Assembly: GCA_964563435.1 (NCBI GenBank)
Contig: CAZLXI010000010.1
Span: 57,241-121,240 of the forward strand
Direction of reading: 5' to 3'
Source: Leadbetterella sp964563435
GTDB lineage: Bacteria > Bacteroidota > Bacteroidia > Cytophagales > Spirosomataceae
DNA: 64,000 nucleotides
The position numbers were made by a program, and so were the translations under genes. Under the pieces are notes generated by a model, which had not been told where the DNA came from, searched no databases, and saw only the letters and a list, made by a program, of their open reading frames with translations. Below, one piece after another: positions 8,638 to 16,484 of the stretch. Every line of letters begins with the position of its first letter. The first letter of the stretch is position 1.

Positions 8638-8964
8638 ATGGACAAAGTCAGACTTATACGAAACACCGCCGTTTCTGCGCAGTCGGTTATTTATCTGAAA
8701 GCGGAATCGAACTATTCCGAAGTTTTCTTTACCGACGGAAGCGTAATAACACTCTCCAAGACCCTGAAAAAGCTGGAGTCCCTGCTCGAGCCTTTCGGTT
8801 TTTTCCGGCCGCATAAATCCTTCCTGATCAACCCCTGTCATGTGATTTCCACTTCTGTTTATGTGGAGCGCCCCAACATCCTGTTGTCAAATAACCACCA
8901 GATAGAGATCAGCCGCAGAAAGAAGAATGACGTGCTGGAGATCCGGCGTAGCAAACTTATTTAA
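8638..8964 (+). CDS. Stand-alone LytTR DNA-binding regulator
   Basis: This protein of about 108 aa consists of a single LytTR domain: IYLKAESNYSEVFFTDG, the TLKKLESLLEPFGFFRPHKSFLIN core and the C-terminal ISRRKKNDV element are typical of the family, which binds direct repeats in promoters. There is no receiver domain, so it is not a classical two-component response regulator; single-domain LytTR regulators occur in Bacteroidota. An upstream in-frame TTG at 8599 would add 13 unconserved residues, so the ATG at 8638 is preferred. No sensor gene is adjacent. Confidence 0.88.
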   Translation: MDKVRLIRNTAVSAQSVIYLKAESNYSEVFFTDGSVITLSKTLKKLESLLEPFGFFRPHKSFLINPCHVISTSVYVERPNILLSNNHQIEISRRKKNDVLEIRRSKLI

Positions 8965-8991
8965 TATCACAACAAATACAGCACCAGAGAG

Positions 8992-9137
8992 GATGTTCAA
9001 AAAGTGACGGTTCGCTGCTGCGACAAAGTGCAGGGCTTTGAGGAGGAAGCCCAAGGAGCATAGCATAGAGACGCAAGATCTTCCGTCTCTACGGAAACCG
9101 AATACCGAAATATGATGGCAGTTTGTAAACTTTTAGG
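8992..9137. repeat. Palindromic intergenic element, copy 1 (degenerate)
   Basis: The left side (GTTCAAAAAGTGACGGTTCG, then CTGCTGCGACAAA) matches one end of copy 2 at 17758. The part from about 9030 (CTTTGAGGAGGAAGCCCAAG, GAGCATAG) and the end (GCAGTTTGTAAACTTTTAG) match copy 3 at 40370. The centre is replaced by a separate near-palindrome (AGAGACG...CGTCTCT, 9067-9090). It sits between converging genes, just before the gltA terminator. Confidence 0.65.
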
Positions 9138-9145
9138 GTCTCTTC

Positions 9146-9175
9146 AAAATAAAAGCGGGTCAAAACTGACCCGCC
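9146..9175 (-). terminator. Rho-independent terminator of gltA
   Basis: GCGGGTC (9155-9161) and GACCCGC (9168-9174) form a 7-bp GC stem with a 6-nt loop, followed on the minus strand by TTTTATTTT. It lies about 30 bp beyond the gltA stop. Confidence 0.85.
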
Positions 9176-9205
9176 TTTCATGTTGAATTATTTTCTAAAA
9201 TCGAT

Positions 9206-10489
9206 TTATCTTTTATCGAGATCCACATAGTGTCTTTTAGTGGCCCCGGTATAGATCTGACGGGGTCTCCCTATGGCCTGGCCCGAATCGCGCAGCTCCA
9301 GCCATTGCCCTATCCAGCCCGGTAATCTTCCTATGGCGAACATCACGGTAAACATATTGGTCGGAATGCCCAAAGCCCGGTAAATAATTCCCGAATAGAA
9401 ATCCACGTTCGGATAAAGCTTACGCGAAACAAAATAATCATCTTTCAGGGCTGCTTCCTCCAGTCCTTTGGCAATTTCGAGTACCGGATCATTCACGCCC
9501 AGTTTGTTAAGAACATCATCTGCTGCTTTCTTGATGATCTTGGCACGGGGGTCAAAGTTTTTGTATACCCGGTGACCGAAGCCCATCAGACGGAAAGACG
9601 AATTTTTGTCTTTGGCCATAGCAATATACTTGCTGACGTCGCCGCCATCTTCCTTAATGGCTTCGAGCATTTCGATCACCTCCTGGTTGGCGCCTCCATG
9701 AAGAGGGCCCCATAAGGCGGAGATGCCCGCAGAGATGCTGGCATAGATATTGGCTTTGGAAGAGCCTACCAGCCGGACCGTGGAAGTAGAGCAGTTCTGT
9801 TCGTGGTCGGCATGGAGAATCAGTAATTTATTCAGTGCACTGGCTACTATAGGGTCCACCTCGTAGTTTTCTACGGGCAAAGCAAACATCATGTGCAGGA
9901 AGTTGGAGCAATAATCCAAATGATTTTTCGGATAGTTGATCGGGTGTCCCTGCGATTTTTTGTAGCACCAGGTAGCGATGGTCGGAAGTTTGGCCAGCAG
10001 CCTGCGGATATGAACTTCGGTGAAGTCGCCTTTGTGCTTCTTATCGTTATCCGGGTAAAAACTTGACATGGCACCTACGAGTGATGACATTACTCCCATA
10101 GGATGGGCATTTACGGGGAATCCGTCAAATATTTTGCGCATGTCTTCATTCACCAGTGACCGCGTGGTCACTTCATACTTGAATTTTGCATACTGCTCTT
10201 TTGAGGGAAGCTCGCCATAAATCAGCAGGTAGGCCACTTCCAGGAATTCCGCTTTTTCGGCCAATTCCTCTATCGGGTATCCCCTGTAATGGAGGATGCC
10301 CTCCTCTCCGTCAAGAAAGGTAATGCCACTGTATGTAGAGCCCGTATTTTTAAAACCTTCATCTATAGTGATGTACCCTGTTTTGGCTCGTAAAGCTGAA
10401 ATGTCAATCGCTTTTTCTTTTTCTGTGCCTTCAATCACCGGAAACTCATGTTCCTGTCCCTCAATGATTATCTTAACCGTTTCTTGCAT
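9206..10489 (-). CDS. gltA: Citrate synthase (type II)
   Basis: The 427-aa enzyme condenses oxaloacetate and acetyl-CoA to citrate, the entry step of the TCA cycle. The catalytic residues are recognisable: His in ILHADHEQNCST (about 223), His in GFGHRVYKNFDPRA (about 304) and Asp in DFYSGI (about 363). Length and the N-terminal beta domain (about 1-60) match the hexameric, NADH-sensitive type of Gram-negative bacteria. The gene is monocistronic with its own terminator at 9146-9175. The 190-bp region upstream to the next, divergent gene (10680) would hold both promoters. Confidence 0.98.
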   Translation of the reverse strand: MQETVKIIIEGQEHEFPVIEGTEKEKAIDISALRAKTGYITIDEGFKNTGSTYSGITFLDGEEGILHYRGYPIEELAEKAEFLEVAYLLIYGELPSKEQYAKFKYEVTTRSLVNEDMRKIFDGFPVNAHPMGVMSSLVGAMSSFYPDNDKKHKGDFTEVHIRRLLAKLPTIATWCYKKSQGHPINYPKNHLDYCSNFLHMMFALPVENYEVDPIVASALNKLLILHADHEQNCSTSTVRLVGSSKANIYASISAGISALWGPLHGGANQEVIEMLEAIKEDGGDVSKYIAMAKDKNSSFRLMGFGHRVYKNFDPRAKIIKKAADDVLNKLGVNDPVLEIAKGLEEAALKDDYFVSRKLYPNVDFYSGIIYRALGIPTNMFTVMFAIGRLPGWIGQWLELRDSGQAIGRPRQIYTGATKRHYVDLDKR

Positions 10490-10679
10490 TAGTCGATTAG
10501 GTCTGGTTATCCAGGTTTGTTAATTTATTTGTTGCTAAAATACTCAGAAAAGCCCTAAAACCCAAAGAAAAATTGAAAATGTGGGAAAATGATGGGGAGG
10601 AGAGAAAAGTGCCCGCGATATTTTACTTTTCAACGGATTATCGACAAATTGCAGAAAGAAATTTAACTATCTTCAACTT

Positions 10680-12233
10680 ATGTCTATTACAGAGTCATTT
10701 AAGCAGGTCATCGTAAACGGCTATACCAGTAAAGGGGATTCCCTTATACTAGGCGCCGCCAGGCTTAACGGGGAAGTGGTACCGGGTACACAGGTGAAAG
10801 TACCGCTCAAAACCATGAACCGCCACGGGTTGATCGCCGGCGCTACAGGTACCGGCAAAACCAAAACCCTTCAGGGAATAGCGGAGGGGTTATCCAAAGC
10901 CAGTGTTCCCGTTCTGTTAATGGACATCAAGGGAGACCTCAGCGGACTGGCCAAACCCGGCTCACCGGAGTCTTTTATCCTGGAGCGGAGCGATGCGGCA
11001 GGGGTGACCTACACTCCTCAGGGTTTTCCGGTGGAATTTCTGACCCTGAGTGATGAAAAAGGAACACGGCTCCGCGCTACCGTTTCAGAGTTTGGCCCCA
11101 TCCTGTTGTCTAAAATACTTGGGCTGAACGATACCCAGGAAGGGATCGTCTCGGTGATCTTCAAGTTCTGTGACGATCATCAGCTTCCTTTGCTGGACCT
11201 CAAAGATTTCATCCGGGTGATTCAATATGTAGGTAAGGAAGGAAAAGCCGAATTTGAGACCAGCTACGGGAAGATATCTACCACTTCGCTGGGGACCATC
11301 CTGCGAAAAGTGATCGAGCTTCAGCACCAGGGCGCCGACCTGTTTTTCGGGGAGCGGTCGTTTGATGTGGATGATCTCATGCGCATCGATGACCAGGGCA
11401 GAGGTATCATTTCCATCCTGAGGGTGATTGACCTCATGGACCGACCCAAATTATTCTCTACCTTCATGCTGAGCCTTCTGGCCGAACTGTATTCCACTTT
11501 GCCGGAGGCGGGCGACGAAGACCGGCCCAAGCTGGTGATCTTCATTGATGAAGCTCACCTCGTGTTTCAGGAAGCCTCCAAAGCACTTTTGCAGCAGATA
11601 GAGACGGTGATCAAGCTGATCCGCTCCAAGGGGGTAGGGATCTATTTCTGTACGCAGAACCCGCAGGATGTTCCGGCTTCGGTGCTTTCTCAGCTGGGGC
11701 TGAAGGTGCAGCATGCTTTGAGGGCATTCACGGCCAACGACCGGAAGACCATTAAGGAGGCGGCCCGGAACTACCCGGAAACACAATTCTATCAAACAGA
11801 GGAGGTGCTCACACAGATGGGAATAGGGGAGGCTTTGGTGACCTGTCTGAATGAGAAGGGAATTCCGACCCCGCTGGCAGTAACGTTCATTCTGCCCCCG
11901 GAAAGCCGCATGGATGTGCTTTCGGACTCCGAGATCGGCGGGATCGTGGCGAGCTCTTCCCTTATCCGGAAATATAATGAGGTGGTAGACCGGGAAAGCG
12001 CCTATGAAATCCTGAACGAGAAGCTGGCCTCGGCGGCAGAGGAAGAGCCCTCCACCCCGGCAAAACGAGGCAGGCAGAAGGAAGAGAAGTCTACTATTGA
12101 TACCTTCCTGAGCAGCTCGGCCGGCCGGCAGATGGCCAGAACCGCGGCTAACCTGGTCACACGTACACTGCTGGGAGCCATCGGTTTTTCAGGAACCACC
12201 ACCAAAAAGAAAAAGACTACCAGCTGGTTCTGA
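10680..12233 (+). CDS. HerA/YjgR-type ATPase (DUF853 family)
   Basis: The 517-aa protein is a P-loop ATPase of the FtsK/HerA clan, related to E. coli YjgR. Walker A GATGTGKT is at residues 54-61 and Walker B (LVIFIDEAHL) at about 285. A STQNP/FCTQNPQDVP sensor segment and an Arg-containing LRAFTANDRKTIK follow. The C-terminus (about 460-517) is Lys/Ser/Thr-rich and ends KKKKTTSWF. The natural substrate of this family is not settled; a DNA- or protein-remodelling role is inferred from the clan. The kinase gene follows one base after the stop, suggesting co-transcription. Confidence 0.9.
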   Translation: MSITESFKQVIVNGYTSKGDSLILGAARLNGEVVPGTQVKVPLKTMNRHGLIAGATGTGKTKTLQGIAEGLSKASVPVLLMDIKGDLSGLAKPGSPESFILERSDAAGVTYTPQGFPVEFLTLSDEKGTRLRATVSEFGPILLSKILGLNDTQEGIVSVIFKFCDDHQLPLLDLKDFIRVIQYVGKEGKAEFETSYGKISTTSLGTILRKVIELQHQGADLFFGERSFDVDDLMRIDDQGRGIISILRVIDLMDRPKLFSTFMLSLLAELYSTLPEAGDEDRPKLVIFIDEAHLVFQEASKALLQQIETVIKLIRSKGVGIYFCTQNPQDVPASVLSQLGLKVQHALRAFTANDRKTIKEAARNYPETQFYQTEEVLTQMGIGEALVTCLNEKGIPTPLAVTFILPPESRMDVLSDSEIGGIVASSSLIRKYNEVVDRESAYEILNEKLASAAEEEPSTPAKRGRQKEEKSTIDTFLSSSAGRQMARTAANLVTRTLLGAIGFSGTTTKKKKTTSWF

Positions 12234-12234
12234 T

Positions 12235-12756
12235 ATGCTGATCGGTATAGGAGGCGTCAGCCGTTCCGGCAAAAGTACACTGGCCCGCATGCTGGTGAAT
12301 CACTTCAGGGATTCGGGGAAAACGGCGATCGTTCTCTACCAGGACGACTTTGTGTTCCCTACCACGCAGATTCCGAAGGTAAAAGATAAGGTAGACTGGG
12401 AGCATCCCCTGTCGGTCAACCATGACCTTTTATGGGAGACCGCCCGGTTTTATATGGAAAGGTTTGAAGTGTTGATCATTGACGGTTTTCTGGCTTTTTA
12501 TGACAGCAGGCTGTGTGAACAGTATGACCAGCGGATCTTCGTCAGTGTTTCGAAGGAAACTTTCCTGGAGCGAAAAGAGAATGACCTGCGTTGGGGGGAT
12601 ATTCCGCGTTGGTTCTTTGAACATATATGGGAGAGTTACCTGCTGTACGGAATTCCCGATTTTACGAAGAATGAATACCTGCGGATTTCCGGCGAATCGG
12701 CGTATGACCCGGAGGAGATTATTCCTTTGGTTACGATACCGCATCAAACCCAATGA
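12235..12756 (+). CDS. Nucleoside kinase, nicotinamide riboside kinase-like
   Basis: The 173-aa protein has a P-loop GGVSRSGKST at residues 6-15, the acidic YQDDF at about 39-43, LIIDGFLAFY at about 79-88, and an RxxDLRWGD lid region. This layout (short uridine-kinase fold with an xQDDF motif and a II(D/E)GFLLF-like strand) resembles eukaryotic-type nicotinamide riboside kinases more than bacterial Udk. Phosphorylation of a nucleoside, possibly nicotinamide riboside, is inferred; a PnuC-type transporter is at 41441. The last 13 bp overlap the convergent M1 peptidase gene. Confidence 0.75.
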   Translation: MLIGIGGVSRSGKSTLARMLVNHFRDSGKTAIVLYQDDFVFPTTQIPKVKDKVDWEHPLSVNHDLLWETARFYMERFEVLIIDGFLAFYDSRLCEQYDQRIFVSVSKETFLERKENDLRWGDIPRWFFEHIWESYLLYGIPDFTKNEYLRISGESAYDPEEIIPLVTIPHQTQ

Positions 12757-14594
12757 AGCACATTCTGTATCCAGAAAAGCATTTTGGTCGCATACTTGAG
12801 GGAGAACATGCGGGGCGGTTCTACCGACTGGCTGTTATTGATCAGGTTAAGATCCATCCAGTTGGCACGATCCGGGTCGATCTCTACAGAGGTGACGGCC
12901 TCTCCGAACCGGTAATTTCTGCTTTCACCTTCCCAGATAAAAGTTTCCTGCTTTCCGCCGGCCAACGTGACCCGCACATTCACCGGTATATGCATATCCC
13001 CCAGGTTGGCTAAGCGGAAACTCCCGCCTCCGGGCGTATTTTTAAGATTTTCCACAGCATAGTCACAGACCCGGGTACCCAGGATGGTCTGTTCAAAAAA
13101 CCAGTTCAGATCCTTAAAGCGGGTGCTGTGCCCGGTCAGGCGAGACCCGGCGATCTCATTGGCGGTATCAAAGAAATCCTGCGGAACGGGGTGGCGGAAC
13201 CGGAACCGCTCAAAGTACGTCCGGAGGATCTCGTCCATCACCTCTTCTCCTACGAGGTTTTGCAGGGTCCGCAATACCGTGGCAGGTTTGGTATAGCTCA
13301 TCACGGTGTAGGTGCCGCCGGGATATTTCCAGGCGTCGGTTCGTATGGCCGCGATGTCAGGCTGCTTCATGGACACATAACTCTGACGGGAAACGGCCGC
13401 ATCATTGATCGTAAAGCCGAAGAAATTGAATACCGACCCTCCGGGGTAGGCTGCATCCATGATCCGCCCTTCCATATACTGGGTAAAGCCCTCGTCCATC
13501 CAGGAATCTTCAAACTCATTGCTGGCCAGCATGCCCTGAAAATACTGGTGTACAAACTCGTGGATCGTCACCACTTCCTGATCTTTCATCCAGGTGCCGG
13601 CCCCCCAGGTGGCCCCGCAGGTGATGAGGGTGGGGTATTCCATGCCGCCCGAGCCGCTCCCGTCTTTGCTGGGGTCGATCAGGCTCAACGTCTTGTAAGG
13701 ATATTTTCCCACATGCTCTTTCATGTAGCTGATGGCCTTTTTTACGGACTCAAAGTAGCGCCCTGCCCTCGTTTTATGCTCGGGCTGGAGGTAGGCTTTC
13801 AGCGTGATATCCCCGTAAGTTTCCGTGATCTCCGTAAAGTGGGGGGAGGCGGTCCAGGCGAAGTCATGAACATCTTCGGCCCGGAAGCTGACGATCTTTT
13901 TACCTGCCTTAAGCCTTGTTTCTGCTGTTTTACTGCCGGTACCGGCCACTACGAAGCGCTCGGGCAGGGTAATATTCACCCGGTATTCGCCGAAGTCGGA
14001 GAAAAATTCGGTGCGGGCATGGAACTGGTGGCAATTCCAGGTACCCGTTTTTTCCAGGACACCAATTTTCGGAAACCACTGCCCCGCAAAAAAGTAATCA
14101 TCAGCCGCCCAGCCGGTGCGGGCAAAGATACGGGGCAGGCGGGCGGTGAAGTCCATGTCCAGTATAAGGGTCTCCCCCGGTGGAACCGGGGCCGGAAGCC
14201 GGAAAAGCATGACCGTCTGGTCTTTGTCGTTAAGGTTATCGGGCTGAATATACCGGCCTTCCAGGCGGGTGCGGCCGTTCAGAACGGTCCGGTTTATTTT
14301 GATGTATCCGAAATGGGACGGATCGGAAGTATCCAACCGGTCGTTTCTAAGCCTTCCGCCGGATCCTCTCATAAAGGTGGACTCCATGTCTTTGAAGGCG
14401 TTCAGGTAGGTGTGGAATCTCAGTTCGCTGACCGCCACGGAGCTGGTGTTGGTCCAGCTCAGCCGCTGTTTCCCATGCAACATCTTCTTTGCCGGATCCA
14501 GGGATACGTCAATGGAGTAATTGGCGATCTTCCGGTTTTGAGCCACAGTCTGAAAACCGAGGAAAAGGAGCAGCAGCAGTAAATGAGGTCGCAT
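12744..14594 (-). CDS. Secreted M1-family zinc metallopeptidase
   Basis: The 616-aa product has a signal peptide (MRPHLLLLLLFLGFQTVAQ). The zinc site is HEFVH at about 344-348, with the third ligand Glu in SWMDEGFTQYME 19 residues on. The upstream GSGGMEYPTL replaces the GAMEN exopeptidase loop of classical aminopeptidase N, as usual in Bacteroidota M1 proteins. It is therefore a probable periplasmic or surface aminopeptidase. Its last codons overlap the kinase gene on the other strand by 13 bp, leaving no room for a terminator between them. Confidence 0.93.
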   Translation of the reverse strand: MRPHLLLLLLFLGFQTVAQNRKIANYSIDVSLDPAKKMLHGKQRLSWTNTSSVAVSELRFHTYLNAFKDMESTFMRGSGGRLRNDRLDTSDPSHFGYIKINRTVLNGRTRLEGRYIQPDNLNDKDQTVMLFRLPAPVPPGETLILDMDFTARLPRIFARTGWAADDYFFAGQWFPKIGVLEKTGTWNCHQFHARTEFFSDFGEYRVNITLPERFVVAGTGSKTAETRLKAGKKIVSFRAEDVHDFAWTASPHFTEITETYGDITLKAYLQPEHKTRAGRYFESVKKAISYMKEHVGKYPYKTLSLIDPSKDGSGSGGMEYPTLITCGATWGAGTWMKDQEVVTIHEFVHQYFQGMLASNEFEDSWMDEGFTQYMEGRIMDAAYPGGSVFNFFGFTINDAAVSRQSYVSMKQPDIAAIRTDAWKYPGGTYTVMSYTKPATVLRTLQNLVGEEVMDEILRTYFERFRFRHPVPQDFFDTANEIAGSRLTGHSTRFKDLNWFFEQTILGTRVCDYAVENLKNTPGGGSFRLANLGDMHIPVNVRVTLAGGKQETFIWEGESRNYRFGEAVTSVEIDPDRANWMDLNLINNSQSVEPPRMFSLKYATKMLFWIQNVLHWV

Positions 14595-14643
14595 TCAGTG
14601 CATATTTGGAATTTGTAAAACAGGTCGGATGGAAAAAAAACGC

Positions 14644-14817
14644 TTAACTCACTTTAGGGCACTTACATTTCTTTTTGAAGATACGTTTGAAGAAGCCGCC
14701 TTTCTTTTTCTTTTTGGTTTTGAACATCACGGAATGCTCCGAAGCGGGGGCGCTTTCAGCGGCATAGTTCTCCATGGGAAAGAACAGCAGGGTGAGCCAT
14801 AAGGTCAGTAGTTTCAT
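14644..14817 (-). CDS. Small secreted cationic peptide, function unknown
   Basis: From the ATG at 14817 the product is 57 aa: a signal-peptide-like hydrophobic start (MKLLTLWLTLLFFPMENYAA) followed by a ~37-aa mature part. That part ends in a run of lysines, GGFFKRIFKKK and CKCPKVS. The tail is strongly basic with an amphipathic aromatic core, and the two cysteines are one residue apart. An upstream in-frame ATG at 14880 would place the hydrophobic segment internally, so 14817 is preferred. Could be a membrane-active or polymer-binding peptide; nothing more can be said from sequence. Confidence 0.55.
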   Translation of the reverse strand: MKLLTLWLTLLFFPMENYAAESAPASEHSVMFKTKKKKKGGFFKRIFKKKCKCPKVS

Positions 14818-14920
14818 TACACCGGTGAGTTGATATAAAATATAACGAAGGGAAGGCGGTTTTAGTGCCGGTTTTGTCATACAAAAGGGTTCGGATACCT
14901 TAAAACCGGAACGGAATGGC

Positions 14921-14928
14921 TAACTTTG
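14921..14928 (+). promoter_or_regulatory. -7 promoter element of the CCA/poly(A) polymerase gene
   Basis: TAACTTTG is an exact match to the Bacteroidota -7 consensus TAnnTTTG. Transcription would begin near 14935, so the ATG at 14937 would be leaderless or nearly so, and the in-frame ATG at 14916 would lie upstream of the transcript. Confidence 0.6.
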
Positions 14929-14936
14929 CACCCGGA

Positions 14937-16364
14937 ATGAAAAATGCAGATTTTACAGCGGAACTAAATCTTAACCCGGTATTTCAGGCGGTCAGTGAAG
15001 CCGCTGCCCGTCTGGGAGTGGAAACCTACGTGGTAGGCGGGTTTGTTCGTGACCTGATCCTGAACCGGCCGGGCAAGGACGTGGATTTTGTATGTGTGGG
15101 GAGCGGCATCGGGCTGGCCAAAGCCTCTGCGGCGCTGGTGGGGAAGGAGATCCATGTCAATACCTTTAAAAATTTTGGTACGGCCCAGTTTGTCTTCGAC
15201 GGTTATGAATATGAATTTGTAGGCGCCCGGAAAGAATCTTACCGGGCCGATTCGCGCAAGCCTGTAGTGGAAGACGGTACACTGGAAGAAGATCAGAATC
15301 GCCGTGATTTTACCATCAATGCCATGGCCATCTCGTTGAACCGGGAGAATTACGGGGCGTTGGTGGATCCGTTTAACGGGTTGGAGGATATCCGGACAAA
15401 GACCATTCGTACGCCGCTGGATCCTCAGACCACCTTTTCGGATGATCCCCTACGGATGATGCGGGCTGTGCGGTTTGCTTCACAGCTTGATTTTGACATA
15501 GATCCGGATACCTTCGCGGGGATCCGGTCGATGGCAGAACGTATCCGGATCGTTTCTCAGGAACGGATCACCGATGAGCTGAATAAGATCATTCTTTCCA
15601 GGCTACCCAGCTATGGTTTTAAGCTTTTGCAGCAGACCGGTATCCTGGAGATCATTTTCCCGGAACTGGTGCACCTGATGGGGGTGGAAACCATGGACGG
15701 AAAAGGGCACAAGGATAATTTTTACCATACGCTCCAGGTATTGGACAATACGGCTGTCCGCTCAAACGACCTTTGGTTGCGTTGGGCCGCCATACTTCAT
15801 GATATTGCCAAACCGGCCACCAAGCGCTTTTCTCCGAAGGTGGGCTGGACCTTTCACGGGCACGAAGACCTGGGCGCCCGGTGGGTGAAAGGGATCTTTC
15901 GGAAATACAAGCTGCCGCTGGATGAAAAAATGAGGAAGGCGACCACGCTGGTTCGCCTGCATTTACGCCCGATCGCCCTGGCGAAGGAGGGAGTTACAGA
16001 CTCTGCCGTGCGCAGGCTGCTGGTGGAAGCCGGAGAATATATTGAAGATCTCATGATCCTGTGCCGGGCCGATATCACCTCCAAGGATCCGACGCGCGTC
16101 AGGCGGTATCTTAAGAATTTCGACCGGGTGGAGGAGCTGCTCCGGGAGATCGAAGAGAAGGATAAGCTCCGGAATTTCCAGCCGGTCATCACAGGCGAGA
16201 TGATCATGGAAGTGTTTGGCCTGGGGCCCTCCCGTGAGGTAGGGGTGCTTAAGACGGAGGTTCGGGAAGCCATCCTGGATTGCCGGATCGAAAATACGCT
16301 GGAGTCGGCTTATCCTTATTTGGTAGAAGTGGGTAGGAAGATGGGGTTTGTGCCGGTTAAGTAA
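14937..16364 (+). CDS. CCA tRNA nucleotidyltransferase / poly(A) polymerase family with HD domain
   Basis: The 475-aa enzyme has the class II nucleotidyltransferase head: YVVGGFVRDL at about 31-40 and the metal-binding DVD at 48-50. A DFTINAMA motif and the RRD/ER RNA-binding region follow. A C-terminal HD domain begins near LHDIAKPATKR. This is the usual Bacteroidota tRNA CCA-adding enzyme, which repairs or adds the 3' CCA of tRNAs; a poly(A)-polymerase activity cannot be excluded from sequence alone. The start is set by the -7 element at 14921-14928. The stop codon TAA is followed immediately by heptad element B. Confidence 0.93.
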   Translation: MKNADFTAELNLNPVFQAVSEAAARLGVETYVVGGFVRDLILNRPGKDVDFVCVGSGIGLAKASAALVGKEIHVNTFKNFGTAQFVFDGYEYEFVGARKESYRADSRKPVVEDGTLEEDQNRRDFTINAMAISLNRENYGALVDPFNGLEDIRTKTIRTPLDPQTTFSDDPLRMMRAVRFASQLDFDIDPDTFAGIRSMAERIRIVSQERITDELNKIILSRLPSYGFKLLQQTGILEIIFPELVHLMGVETMDGKGHKDNFYHTLQVLDNTAVRSNDLWLRWAAILHDIAKPATKRFSPKVGWTFHGHEDLGARWVKGIFRKYKLPLDEKMRKATTLVRLHLRPIALAKEGVTDSAVRRLLVEAGEYIEDLMILCRADITSKDPTRVRRYLKNFDRVEELLREIEEKDKLRNFQPVITGEMIMEVFGLGPSREVGVLKTEVREAILDCRIENTLESAYPYLVEVGRKMGFVPVK

Positions 16365-16484
16365 GTTAAAAACTAAAAGTTAAAAGTGAAAAGTTGCGGT
16401 ACATTAGTATTTAAAATATGAAAGGATGTACCTTAACTTTTAACTTTTAGTTTTTAACTTTTAGTTTTTAACTTTTCACTTACT
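16365..16484. repeat. Heptad-word inverted repeat B at convergent gene ends
   Basis: The left arm begins on the base after the upstream stop: GTTAAAA ACTAAAA GTTAAAA GTGAAAA GTTGCGG (16365-16399), then TACATTAGTATTT as in element A. The right arm (16431-16479) is seven complementary 7-mers drawn from the same words in a different number and order. The arms therefore pair imperfectly. It lies between converging genes. Confidence 0.85.

Noticed and set aside
8993..9145. Repeat copy 1 as part of a coding gene or RNA gene
   Set aside because: All frames contain stops and it matches the other palindromic elements; no tRNA- or ncRNA-like fold is apparent.
13128..14582. 484-codon plus-strand frame opposite the M1 peptidase
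   Set aside because: No domain, signal or neighbour supports it; its low-complexity Gly/Arg text is the antisense shadow of a well-supported metallopeptidase.
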